Shown here: one piece after another, positions 49,164 through 59,998 of the stretch
Position numbering within the stretch: the first letter of the stretch is position 1
Layout: the number at the start of each line of letters is the position of its first letter
Origin: Sipunculus nudus
Taxonomy: Eukaryota > Annelida > Sipuncula > Golfingiida > Sipunculidae
Length of the DNA: 64,000 bases
Assembly (NCBI GenBank): GCA_026874595.1
Contig: CM049313.1
Location: 40,514,659 to 40,578,658 of the forward strand
Direction: 5' to 3'
The notes under the pieces: generated by a model
Databases searched by the model: none
The model's input: only the letters and a program-made list of their open reading frames with translations
Told to the model about the DNA's origin: nothing
Position numbers and translations under genes: made by a program

Positions 49164-51365
49164 TATAAGCTAATGACATTTTTCATTTTATGAACAGGAA
49201 ACTACCTATTATCCTCTGACCCAAGATAGGCTTCAATCAAGTTTGCTCCTGAGTGTTATTGATAATTAAATTATTATTTTATATGAAACTAATTATTAGC
49301 TGTTTTCCTCTGAATATTTTTCTTGCTGGCAACAATCGTCGTTCAATGATGATTATCTATGAACGGCTGTTAAAATATCTTTCTGTTCCATGCGATATAT
49401 TACTTCTATCGTTTGATACCAACATGACTTTGTTGCAGGGACACCAAGAGGCTGTGATTGTAAAATGTCCGATAAAATGAAATTTGATTGCTGCTTGGAT
49501 TGAGTGTTTATATACATACAGTACATTTTACGCACTATTTACTCATGCCTGTGTAGAATACGTAAATACTTTGGTATATGGTTCTATATGGCAACATGTG
49601 ATTGGACGATACTTATATACGTTAAGGCTGTCATCTTCATACGTAAATCTACTTTTACTGACATTACTGCTTATTTATGCGTATTTTAACGTCACATCGT
49701 ACAGTTGCATGCAGATTCTAAAATTGGCTAATGCATTTGTTACATAATATTCTAATGTTCCATAAAATTTGAAGTGAAAAGTATGAGGTAATCATTTTTT
49801 TTTTTTTTCGTCACCATTAAGCAAAATGAAAAAAAAAAAAATGGTCACCATTAAGCAAAATGAAAAAAAAAAGGCCGTGATTACTGTTTACATAAAAATT
49901 TCATTTCTTGTATAAACGAAGTAGGTAGTCCTGCCCCTTCATGCAATGACTACTCAAATAAGCGCTTGTCACAGGTGTCATGTTATATGTCCATGATAAG
50001 AGCTTGTTACTTAGAGTGGTAGTAGAGTAATATATGTTCCATATGTGGAATATTTCCAAAGCATTAATGTCATATGATGGTTTAAATGATTAAAAAATCG
50101 TGTTGATAAGAATATTATGTGAGACAAATTGTTGTATGTCCCAATCCGCAAAATACACTGAACTTGTTAATTGACACTTAAAACCTTTTAGATCCATGTA
50201 GACTGATGGACAGAAAATCGCTGTGTACTCAGTATGACAGATACATCTGATTTGTTTTCTTAGAAATCGGTGAATAAAACTATACTTTCAGTGATAAAAA
50301 AGTAGATGTTCAAAATCAGAATTATTCGCAGGCATTTATATCATATGAAGGTTTAAAAGAATGTAAGAAACGTATTAATAAGAAATATAATGTAAGAATG
50401 GAGTGTAATATATAGCATTATCTCCACTGGTGTAGGTTTATGTAAAATGAATTGGATATATTACAAAGCTGAGCAAGAGTCTGATTTTACACATAGTGAA
50501 CCGTTTAGCAGTAAATTTATAAACACGTCAGCCATGGATAATGGTAATGGGACCTTTGAAAAACTGAAACTGGAAGCTATGATTTGTTACCTCCTGAACC
50601 AGGTCTCTATCTATTGTTGAAATATTTTGTATTTGTCCTGAATTCCTGAGAGAAATGAAATGGGACCCCGAACGTTTGAAGTCTGTTTTTAAAATTGTCC
50701 ATCACATATTAAAATGTTCCATAAATCAAGCAGAGAAACATCGATAGAACAGATAGCACAGATGCAATAATGAAAGATAAATAAGCAGCAAATGCAGCTC
50801 ACGGAAATCTGTACCTATATATTGTAAAAACAAATATGATATATAAGGCCAAAATAAAAAAAAGTATGGTTTTCAGGCACTTTTTTTCAATTTTTTGGTA
50901 TGTTTCGATAAAAATGTTAAATGATAAGGGAAAAGCATTAAAATAACAGATTTATTTTGCTAAACAAGTAAAAATACTACATAACAAAGGAAAGTGTATG
51001 ATTTTATCTTCTTGAAAGAAATGTTCGAGAGGCTGCGGCTCAAAATTGGTAACTTACTTTGGAAAATCAAAATAAAATTTTTTTATGCGGGGCATTATCA
51101 TTACATCAAGTCATGACATTGGAACGAAATCTGGACAGTTCTGATCCTGGGAGGCCTTAACGGCCATTGAAATTGGAATTATTGCAAAGCACAAAATATC
51201 AAATATTGTAAAATAAATGCAAATTTGACTGACAATCAAAGCATGTTACGAAGCTCTATATACAAATGCAAAATAGTGATATGTTTTCATAAAAATGCAT
51301 ATTGTACAAAGCATGTTAATAATCCCTAAAATGATGTGCAATATTGTGTATTGACAAAAGATGTA
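49164..51365. other. No certain gene; possible alternative tail exons; small tandem repeats
   Basis: Contains two alternative last-exon candidates for the Ig gene (see exon 8) and a short tandem duplication of GTCACCATTAAGCAAAATGA at about 49810-49872. A loosely similar pair of segments lies at about 50065 and 50335. The rest is AT-rich with nothing recognised. Confidence 0.4.
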
Positions 51366-51368
51366 GGT

Positions 51369-51558
51369 GCGGATCCAGGATTTTTCTCAGGGAGGGGTCA
51401 ACGGGTTTCACGCATAAAAAATGTCTTAAAAAGGGTCGTTGGTTAAGAGGGGAAAGGATGTTGGTTGAATGCGGGGGGAGTGGTTGAGAGCAGGGGGAGG
51501 GGGTCTCGACGCCCCCCCCCCCCCCCCCCCAATTCCCCCACCCCTACCCCGGATCCGC
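51369..51558. mobile_element. MITE with GCGGATCC/GGATCCGC ends
   Basis: A 190-bp GC-rich island opening GCGGATCCAGGATTTTT and closing CCCCGGATCCGC, with a 20-base C homopolymer inside. The ends are inverted and related to those at 5580-5777. No coding capacity. hAT-like by resemblance only; no clear target-site duplication. Confidence 0.45.
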
Positions 51559-51689
51559 GAAAGACGACATAGGTGTGGACTATGTGTTTATCAAAACTGA
51601 ATTTATAATAAATCATATGTGATTATTTGAAAAAAAAATCTATGAAGTGAAAGCATATATGGTATTAAAACATATTAATATGATTAGTC

Positions 51690-52130
51690 AGGTAACAGGC
51701 ACTTGCTACATCAACTTTGCGAGTATAAACTGCTACCGCGTATATTGCTTATAGCTGTCCTGTCCAAATTACTTCTGACAACAAAGACATGCACTTGTCG
51801 ATAGTGGCAGAATTCGCGATCAAATTAATAGCCAACATGGGTAGCAGGTAACAGGCACTTGCTACCGCGCAGGTCTGATTTGCTACCGCGCCTATTATGC
51901 ATTGCGATCGCAGCTTAATATGGCCTATGGCACTTGCTACGGAGCAGATCTGTTTGCTACTTTGCGACAGTTATTTGCTACCGCGCATATTGCTTCAAGT
52001 TGGTCTGTCCGAGCGACCTCTGGCAGCAAAGACTTGTACTAGTTCGATAATAGCAAAAAATGCGATCGCAAATACATAGCCTCCATGGGTAACTTGCTAC
52101 CGCGCAGGTCAAATTTTCTATCGCGCACTT
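51690..52130. repeat. Diverged tandem repeat with GCTACCGCG boxes
   Basis: GCTACCGCG occurs at 51732, 51861, 51882, 51977 and 52095, and the 20-mer AGGTAACAGGCACTTGCTAC occurs at 51690 and 51846. Larger units about 235-245 bp apart align through CGCGTATATTGCTT/CGCGCATATTGCTT and CATGGGTA. Strikingly GC-rich boxes in AT-rich DNA. No known family recognised. Confidence 0.7.
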
Positions 52131-52276
52131 CGTGCATATTAGTCACTGAGCTTATTTTAGTAGCAACACCAGTGGATGCTGAGTGCGAGTTGTGCCGGGC
52201 TATGCGCTAGGATAGCAAAGGATCCCAGAGATGAGTCTGGGAAACCGACAGTTCTCCCTACATGTCGGTCGGGGGG

Positions 52277-52533
52277 CTCAGCTTGGCTTAAGATCAAAGA
52301 CGACTAAAGACGTTTATTTTGCATCTGTATGGCGACTTATGCGGTCAGTCATTGCTCAAAACAATTAACTAACATTTACATACCCGGACCCTCACTGTCA
52401 CGGGTCATAACCTCTCGCCTTGACCAGGTGCTCAGCTTGGCTTTAAATCAAAGACAATCAAAGACATTAATTATGCATAAGTATGGCAGACTTATGAGTT
52501 CAGTCATTGCTCAAAATGATTAACTCACGATTT
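52277..52533. repeat. Tandem pair, period about 154 bp
   Basis: Two units begin CTCAGCTTGGCTT (52277 and 52431) and share ATCAAAGAC, GACTTATG and CAGTCATTGCTCAAAA. Each is about 100 bp, separated by about 54 bp of different sequence. Unknown family. Confidence 0.65.
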
Positions 52534-54480
52534 CATTTAACCCGTCGGCCTGGCAGTCTTTTTAAATATAGTTTTACCTTATGAATGGTGTGCGATCTGT
52601 TTATAGACCCTTAGATCCTTAAAACAACGGGGACAATTAGTTGTTAAATAGGTTAGACTTTTAGCTGGTATGTCAAGCACACATTAGACATACGTGCGTG
52701 AACAACTTGAGATTGCTGGTTACCCTTCTTACATATCCTAAATATTTGATGGACATTAATCAAATGTTGGTAAACTTTTGTAACTAGTCTGTTGCAGGTT
52801 TTTTTCGTTTCAATAATCAGTGCTTATGAATTTAGAGTGACATAATCCGTTTTGTCGTACTTCGATTTTCATGTGAATCAGACAGGCTTTTTCAAAGTCC
52901 ATCATCAGTTTTATGCATTTTTATTCCATTGTAAATATGTTTCTTCTATTGTAAATGTGTTTTCCTTTTTTAATAAAGTTATCTTAGAGAACTCAGATGA
53001 ATATACATAAATGTAATAAAAATATTGACAATCGTCGTATATGTTTGATAGTCATAAGCTCAACCCATTGGAACCTTTCACTCTTATTTCCCCGCTCATG
53101 ACCTCGATATTAACCAATCCCCGATCCTGTAACATTTGCATCACGGAAATTAGTCCCACCTACCAATCATAAGGCGCTTATGATATCATGCGTTTATTTG
53201 ATAATGTTCCAGTTAATATTAAAAGCATAATTCCAAAATAAACAAAAAAAAATAAAACACAACAACCGGTAGCAATTAATTTTATTCACATATCACATAC
53301 ATGTAAGATACAATAAAAGTTGAAAAATACCGGCTTTCATGGTTAATTAAGTCCCATACTTGGGTCTCCGACATGTAGCCGCAGCCGGACCTCCTGAGCC
53401 CGACCCCCTCTTGAGCGGACACCCCGATATAACGGACAAATCGGCCAACCCAGAGGGGTTTCACTGTACATTACTTGAGCTTTGAGTGATATCCAATACA
53501 ATAAGGCTAAAAGTACAGTTTTTTTTTTAAATTTTCATATCGTTGAATGATGAGCATGTAATAAATGAACGGTATTCACGATTTTTGTGATGTTAAGTTT
53601 ATATCCATACATTAAACCTGGAGGGTCAACTATTTCAACAAGCGGTGACATGGGAGATGTTTCATCTTAAAAAACAATAGATGTCAACGTTTAAATCGTC
53701 CCATGTTGTGAAGGCTGTAGGTACATAACTATTCCCAGGCGATATATAATCTTTACTCATACAAGACATGGTAGAATCGCTTACATACAAATTGTTTCTT
53801 AATGAACTGTGCAGCCAAACCTTACTATTTAATCCTATAATCTTAATTTTATATAAATTTAAAACCCTGTTGTTGATTCGTGACATTTACCTAACCCAAC
53901 CGCATGTATCCCTGACCAGTGAAACATGCATATAATCGCAAGTTGATATCTCCAACTCCTTCAGGCCAGTAGGGATATTCAATTAAAACAGAAATGCAGA
54001 AATGCTGAACCATTTTAAAAGGATGAGATGAATCAGGCTGCATGAGTTCGTGTGCAGCATTCATTAATCTAAATATTAAAAGCATTGTGTGGGTGTATAA
54101 ACCTTGCCAATAAAATGCACATTAAACGTGAAATATCAATTTTCCCTGATTCTCTGTATATTGTCCCTGAAATCCCATGGCCTTATATATACTGAGCGCA
54201 AAACATTTTTGTGCATTTTTTTTTTAATTTCTTATATTTTCTTTGATCTTGCGATTCCCTGACATTTTCCTGGCCAGTTTCAATAACCTTTTATTATATT
54301 CAAAATAGAACAAATCAGTTGGGCCAACCTGTGTATAACAAGTTTAAGCTGGATATTAAAATTATTCTAAATTCTGACAGAGTTCTCGGTCCTTATCGAC
54401 CAAATATTTTTATTTTCATTTGTGACAGAAATCCCACAGCCACAAGTCGTGACAATATAGGATATCCCACTACTTGAACA
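52534..54480. other. No certain gene; one transposon terminus
   Basis: Two adjoining minus-strand frames at 53662-53886 and 53891-54085 have fairly balanced composition but no recognised domain. A Tigger-like terminus ends at 53466. Confidence 0.4.
53420..53466 (-). mobile_element. Solitary Tigger/pogo-like terminus
   Basis: The right edge reads CAGAGGGGTTTCACTGTA. Its reverse complement begins TACAGTGAAACCCCTCTG, the standard form of pogo/Tigger terminal repeats flanked by TA. No opposite terminus was found within about 1 kb to the left. Confidence 0.45.
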
Positions 54481-54483
54481 AGT

Positions 54484-54506
54484 ACACACACACACACATA
54501 CACACA

Positions 54507-54556
<50 letters not shown>
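54484..54556. repeat. (AC)n/(TA)n compound microsatellite
   Basis: AC dinucleotides followed by a long TA run. Confidence 0.9.
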
Positions 54557-54559
<3 letters not shown>

Positions 54560-54975
54560 TAGTGGGCTCTGTCATTCTGATGCCTCCAGAGGTTACCAGG
54601 ATAGATGATCGCCTCACTTAGTGTTAAGTTCTATAAGGGCACACCATGACGAACATTATAGCAGCCGTCCTTCTCTATCCCTACTTTATAATTGTATCCG
54701 CCAAAACAGTTTTGCGGATACCATGTTTTCAGTCGGTCGCCGCCGCTGCCGCATAGGTATCCGGAGAACTCCTCCGTAACCACTGGGCGGAATTTTTTTT
54801 AAATACGGGATTATGATTGGGTCACATGTGAACTGCTGCGCCCTCATTTTTGGTTGACCTCTGACTTTTCCTCGCTGCCCAGCGTCCATTTGTGCGTCTG
54901 TTTCCACACATAAACCCACATATCTCGGGCTATAAATTTTTCACATATGTGACTCTTCGATAGCTTTATAATATA

Positions 54976-56040
54976 CAGTAGAACGCCTGTATTATGGTCA
55001 CCGTCGGGTCTAGACGAAAGTGACCTTAATACAGGAGTAGCCGTTATACAGGACTTGATCAGGGTAGGTGTTAAAATGTAACCACAACCAAGTTCAAATC
55101 TTTATAACAATCAACAAAATAAACGTATATACAGAGTATAAGCATAATTACTATTATCAATAAAAAATAAAATATTTACAAACACGTTAACCCTATTTAT
55201 AACAATTACCAACTTTTTTTTAACTTGAGTTCGGCCGACACTATAGATTTCTGCTAGCTGTCGGCTGCTTTTCCCTCACTCTTCCTGATCAGATCTATCT
55301 TTTCTTTGAGAGCAAGTTCATGTCTTTTCTTGGTCACTAAATGGTCAAAGTGATTGGGACAGAGTATGCGTAACATTTTACGCATGTAACAATGCTAATT
55401 TTGCATTCATAATTATTCATGTATGTGTAAATAGTGCGATGTTTGCCGCACTGTTTTCGTTTGATGTTCGTGTTCACAAGGACATTAAAGAAAGCTTAAG
55501 CTCCACAGTTTGTCTAACGTTTTTCTGATGACATAATCATCGGAACCCGCTGGTTTTCATTCGTCAATTAAATGACAAACACCCTGATTAAGATCCGGCT
55601 CGCACGACTGATTCCCAAACCTACACGCAGGTGGGAACACATGCCTTACTATTGTGCATACTAATGAGGCTGAGTGGGGTAGTACGACGCTGGCTACGTG
55701 GCAAACAACTCAGTCACGGTCGAGTGGTTACCTTTATCCAAGCAATCATTAACAGACAGGAATATGTGAGAGTGGACACTTGTGTAATGATATTTAGGTC
55801 AGAAGCGGCCGCTGGATTTGTTGAGCCCATGTCACGGAGTCACTGCCCCTGACCGTAATTGAGGCGTTTCCCGGCCTGCGGGACCGAGAGGCCTGACCGT
55901 TATACGGAATAGAGGAGTGACCGTAATTGGCAACAAAATGATTATGAAATATAACGGTCGAAAATTATTGAAAGTATAATCTGACCGTTATACACGTATT
56001 GACCGTTATTGAGGCGTGGCCGTTAGCAGGCGTTCCACTG
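54976..56040 (-). mobile_element. Tigger/pogo-like DNA transposon, internally deleted, nested
   Basis: The left terminus CAGTAGAACGCCTGTATTAT and the right terminus GCAGGCGTTCCACTG are inverted repeats. TA dinucleotides flank both ends (54974-54975 and 56041-56042), the target duplication of this superfamily. Subterminal stretches repeat motifs such as GACCGTTAT. The interior retains a scrap of transposase DNA-binding domain on the minus strand but no catalytic domain, so it is non-autonomous. It sits inside the GTATCCGCC-ended element, so it is the younger insertion. Confidence 0.8.
55257..55337 (-). pseudogene. Tigger transposase N-terminal HTH scrap
   Basis: The minus strand reads VTKKRHELALKEKIDLIRKS, then EGKAADS and a stop. 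This resembles the start of the CENP-B/pogo helix-turn-helix domain (typically K-R-K-x-L-T-L-x-E-K-x-x-I-I-x-x-x-E-x-G). It supports the assignment of the enclosing element. Confidence 0.6.
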
Positions 56041-56929
56041 TACACTAAAATGGTGGCGCCACCTGCACCCATTTTGCACAGCGTCCATCTGTTCATCTGC
56101 CTTGTGACAAAATCACTCATATCTCTGCATTGGTTGGACATATCCTCCTGAAATTTTGCATGTGTATACATCCTGGACAGCTTTCTTGATTTTATGACAG
56201 ATGGCGCTACCTACATTCACGTTAATGCTACAGACATCCAAGCTCATATCTCGGGAACCGTCTGACCGATTTGGTCAAAATTTTGCATGTGTATAGATCT
56301 CACATAGCCCTTCATCATACATAAAACTGGTGGCGCTACCTGCAACCATTTATGCACAGCTTCCATCTGTTCATCTGCCTTGGGATAAAATCAGTCATAT
56401 CTCAGCAATAGTTCGACTTATCCACTTGAAATTTTGCAGGTTTATACATCATGGACAGCTTTCGCAATTTTATGACAGGTGGCGTCACCTACATTCACGT
56501 TTACGCTGCAGACATCCATGCTAATATGCAACACACCTCACTCTATTCCCCTTACCACTTAATCCATGCCTCACCTCACCCGTCCCAATCTGATATTGGC
56601 GGATAAACGTAGTCGCTTGTCGACCACCCGTATTCTACTTTTGATTTAGATCTCTAAAGATTGCTTTGGCAAATCATACAAATTAATTTTCATACATTGT
56701 AGTGCATACTATGACTACCATCAGCGGGCTTTTATGTTGCTTTCAAAGCTCTCTGTTTGGCCCATCTGTATGATTTTACATTACAAGAATAATTTAGACT
56801 GTTATTATGTAATTGATTTTTGTATATTTTGCTATAATCGAGCGTACGAGCGAGAAACTTGAACATGAATTTTGTACGCTGAACTCAATACAAATACAGT
56901 TAGATTTACGGCTTTTGAAAAGAGCCAAG

Positions 56930-57110
56930 CCTTCTAAATCGACAGTCGAGGGGTAAAATGCTCGGCTCTCTCCACTGGCGACCCAGGTTCGATACCCGGC
57001 GTGACTATGAGAGGGGGTTTTAGTTGCCCGTCCAAGGCCTGTGGTTTTCTCCGGGTTCTCCGGTTTCCTTGACACTACCGAACGCCACCACCTGAGCCAA
57101 AATCACATTT
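56930..57110 (+). mobile_element. tRNA-derived SINE
   Basis: A box A-like stretch (TCGAGGGGTAAAATGCTCGG) and a good box B (GGTTCGATACC at about 56987), spaced as in a tRNA, are followed by a non-tRNA body containing CCTGTGGTTTTCTCCGGGTT and CTCCGGTTTCCTT. That body recurs in invertebrate SINEs. The tRNA part is too degenerate to fold as a functional tRNA, and the 3' end is not clear. Confidence 0.6.
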
Positions 57111-57171
57111 TGGTATTTCATTATGTTTCAGGTATTATGTATGAATTGTTCCACAAAAGTGTGTCCCGTAA

Positions 57172-57468
57172 TTAATTTCCTAATTCTTTCATGCAGATAC
57201 ATTCCCTATATTCTGATTTATTACAAATTAAACTTCCAAAGCCATTGATGTCAATATAATTATTTTCAAATGAACATTTTGTTGGCATCCGTCCATCTAG
57301 AATGACGACAGAGTTGACTCTATGGTCTGGTCTGGTTGTAGCGTTGTGTATTGCCGAACATGCCTGTCCTGAATAATACCTCCTTTGACACGCCCCACAG
57401 ATAAAGCCTGACGTTTGTATGCATGCCTTTGTTCTTTCCTGTTTCCACTCAGAGTATTGCACCCACAT
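57172..57468 (-). CDS. Cysteine-rich open frame, possible terminal exon
   Basis: A 98-codon frame with eight cysteines: TKACIQTSGFICGACQRRYY, GQACSAIHNAT, PTKCSFENNYIDINGFGSLI, then CNKSEYRECICM, ending ELGN and TAA. The even cysteine spacing, low hydrophobicity and one NAT site look like an extracellular disulphide-bonded domain. An internal acceptor-like AGTGGAAACAG would allow this to be a last exon beginning at ERTKAC. No family recognised and no upstream exon found. Chance frames of this length do occur here, so confidence is modest. Confidence 0.35.
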   Translation of the reverse strand: MWVQYSEWKQERTKACIQTSGFICGACQRRYYSGQACSAIHNATTRPDHRVNSVVILDGRMPTKCSFENNYIDINGFGSLICNKSEYRECICMKELGN

Positions 57469-57479
57469 CTCTTAAAACA

Positions 57480-58570
57480 ATGATAGAACTTGCATTCCTT
57501 ACTGCCCCGAGATTTCTCAGAGGTTTCGGCTTCCTAAGACTTAAGGTCGGTGCCCATAAATACTTGTATCGAAGATAGGTCCAAATAATAGGGGTTTCCT
57601 CCCATCTCGGTAGAGGAGGTTCTTGGGGGTTCTGCCTCTTCTCCCGCTATGCGCATATGTGCCTATCTTTCAATATGGTGTTCAAGTTCTGCTTAAGATG
57701 ATTTCGTTGATGATTTTATTCTGCAAAGCAATGTTCACGAGTTGAAGACTCTCACGCGACATAATCCCGATGTCGGTATTCTCTCGAAAATAAAAAAAAA
57801 ACTAACCTTGAATATAAATGGACGTACATCAAAATATGCGCAGGAGCCGTAGGGTTTTACAGGGCGTAGTCGAATAAAATATAAGTTAATGCTTCATTTT
57901 ACCTAGATAATATTCCAGCTAGATTTAATTTTTTACAGTAAAAAAAAAACTGAAAGCTTCCTCAGGGTAAAAGGTTAAGTCTGAAGTTGTTTCACTAAAT
58001 CTCCAATGATAATATTTGTACTTATGGAATGAGCTGCCAAGAGGGAAGGGGTAAACTGGTAAAGATGGTTCAATGAAATTGAACATAACATGAGGAAAAG
58101 ATTTTTTTTTTTAAATAAACGTTCGGCAGTTTAACATGTATCGTATGCCGTATCCCTTCCATAATTGGTTCTTCGGGAAACAAATAATATACTTTTCTAT
58201 CAGCCATGGAATGAAAAACCGTACACGATCAAGATTGCAACTGTATGTTTATTTATTGGTAAAGATTGGTCAAATGCTAAATGATTTCGTAATGTTACAA
58301 CACTAACTGGATACTCCAGTTTTGTCTCGATATATTTAGATCAACTGTTGATATACACTCTCATGGTTATAACTTGGATGATATATTATTCTTCCTGTAT
58401 GATTTGGACTTAATCCTCATATTCCACCTCGGTATCATGAGTGTTAGGTACTTGGTATAATTGTAACAAGCCAACAGCACACATTCATGATGGAATTTTG
58501 ATATAGGTAACAAGCTAACGGTAATGAAGCTAACCTTTGCTGGAATCGTCTACAAATTTTCGAGTTTGTC
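57480..58570. other. No gene recognised
   Basis: AT-rich non-coding sequence up to the second Tigger-like element. Confidence 0.45.
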
Positions 58571-58578
58571 TGGAAATA

Positions 58579-59586
58579 CAGTGAAACCTTCATGTATCGA
58601 ACTCGGTAAAGTCGAATTCCCGCATGTGTCGAAGTCGAATATTGAGCTTGCAAAAAACAGTTAAAACCTTAATAATTTAACTCCTTTTGTGTCGAACCCG
58701 AATGTGTCAAAAAACCTGATGTGTCAAAGTGATTTTTTTTTTGTCCCAAGCTAGTATTTCTATCGCTTTAAATCGAAGTAATGTCTCTTGAATGTTCAGA
58801 TAACACTTGCAAGGTCCATTAATCATACCTAGGATCGTGATGACCAGTTACATAATTAATACCGACAAGGATCTTACTCGTCAAGCGCCATGGTTTACAC
58901 ATCTGGTTCGTCGTGTACCTGTTTGGATTACTCATGATCAGGCCTTTCTTCTTTTGACAACAAAGCCGTAATTCGAAATTAGAAGTTATTAAAAATAAAA
59001 AAACAAACATAATGGAATCCTTACCTTTGATATGTCTGGGATACACATATTCAGATCTCGATATAAAGGGAGAAAGATGAGATCTTTCAGACTGGCTGTT
59101 ATTTGTACCATAGAGTGCGTTATACGGCTTTACTGCTTCACTTTTATATTGTTCGTGTCCTGTTTGCTATGGCGTCGCAGCTTGCTCAAGATTGATGTGA
59201 AGACCATTGAGCAAAAGTACGAAGCGCTGGTCCAGGCAGAACGTGGGGGCAAGTCCAAGACTCGGACTGCATTTGATGATTTTTGTGCTTTCATACCTGG
59301 GTTTGCTGCCATTTCACTTTCTTGATTTTCCTTGTCCTATTTTTTTGTGGTACTTGTGCGCCTTTTCTTTATTAATATATCAATTTATTATAAAATCTGT
59401 GTTCTTCTTTCACGCAAACATTTGTTAGAATTATATAATATAGGCCATGTGTACATGTGCAGTATTTATTGATAATAATTAAAGCTAAAGATGGTTAAAT
59501 ATTATGAATATCGGTTGTCTCGAACTCCGAATGTGTCGAAGTAAATTCACCGGTCCCTTCGACCTCGACACAACGAGGTTTAACTG
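58579..59586 (+). mobile_element. Tigger/pogo-like DNA transposon, second copy (different family)
   Basis: The left terminus CAGTGAAACCTTCATGTATC and the right terminus ACAACGAGGTTTAACTG are inverted repeats, flanked by TA at 58577-58578 and 59587-59588. Subterminal regions on both sides repeat TGTGTCGAA-type motifs. Length 1008 bp. A plus-strand frame retains a transposase-like N-terminal scrap, but the DDE domain is missing, so the element is non-autonomous. Confidence 0.75.
59182..59280 (+). pseudogene. Tigger transposase N-terminal HTH scrap
   Basis: Reads LLKIDVKTIEQKYEALVQAE, then RGGKSKTRTAFD, like the first helices of the CENP-B/pogo DNA-binding domain (KxLxxKxKYEALxxxERGxSK). It is part of a 97-codon frame (59032-59325) that is otherwise unremarkable. 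Confidence 0.5.
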
Positions 59587-59834
59587 TAATTTTAAACATA
59601 AGCACCAATTTCGTATATCTGTATATATGTTTTAACAAATTTTATGGCGTGTATGGTACTCCTTGGTATTTAGATGACATTCTTGGAATACACTTTTTTT
59701 CTTTATATATTGGTTTATTCCTGTTCTAAAATTGTAGAAATAGAGAGCAATATAGTAAACCTGAATGCCTGTTTGTTTGTTGGTGTTAATAAAGGTTCCA
59801 AACAACAACCGATTACCGAATATTTAAAACAAAT

Positions 59835-59998
59835 ACACTCTAGGAAAAAATTATTCCGGGTAAACAAAAAGGGTTCTTCGCAGTGGACAGAGAGGGAACC
59901 TTTAAGGTTTCTAACTAGAACCTTAAACTCGTGGTTCTTTCTGGAACCTCCCGAGGGTTCTTTTATGGATCTTAAAGGTTCAACCAAAAACCTATCTA
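59835..59998. repeat. GGTTCTT-box interspersed repeat
   Basis: Dense alternating boxes: GGGTTCTTCG, GGGAACCTTTAAGGTTTCTA, ACTAGAACCTTAAAC, GTGGTTCTTTCTGGAACCTC, GAGGGTTCTTTT and TTAAAGGTTC. These are short inverted GGTTC/GAACC pairs able to form hairpins. The lead-in ACACTCTAGGAAAAA resembles the end of a small element family. The open frames on both strands here are products of the repeat. Confidence 0.55.

Larger units (their letters stand above)
54691..56636. mobile_element. GTATCCGCC-ended element, copy 2 (interrupted)
   Basis: The left end ATTGTATCCGCCAAAA and the right end TATTGGCGGATAAACG, then TCGCTTGTCGACCACC, match copy 1 at 9064-10151. TATCCGCCAA and TTGGCGGATA are exact 10-bp inverted repeats here. 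The inner part carries the same modules (GTGGCGCCACCTGC at 56051, GTGGCGCTACCTGC at 56331, 280 bp apart with intermediates). A 1065-bp Tigger-like element splits it at 54976-56040. Without that insertion the copy is about 880 bp. Confidence 0.6.

Noticed and set aside
53662-54085. Two abutting minus-strand frames that could be exons
   Set aside because: Composition is acceptable, but no family, no clear acceptor and only a weak donor between them.
56941-57000. Possible tRNA gene from a good box B
   Set aside because: Stem pairing and the A-box side are too degenerate, and the downstream body is that of a SINE.
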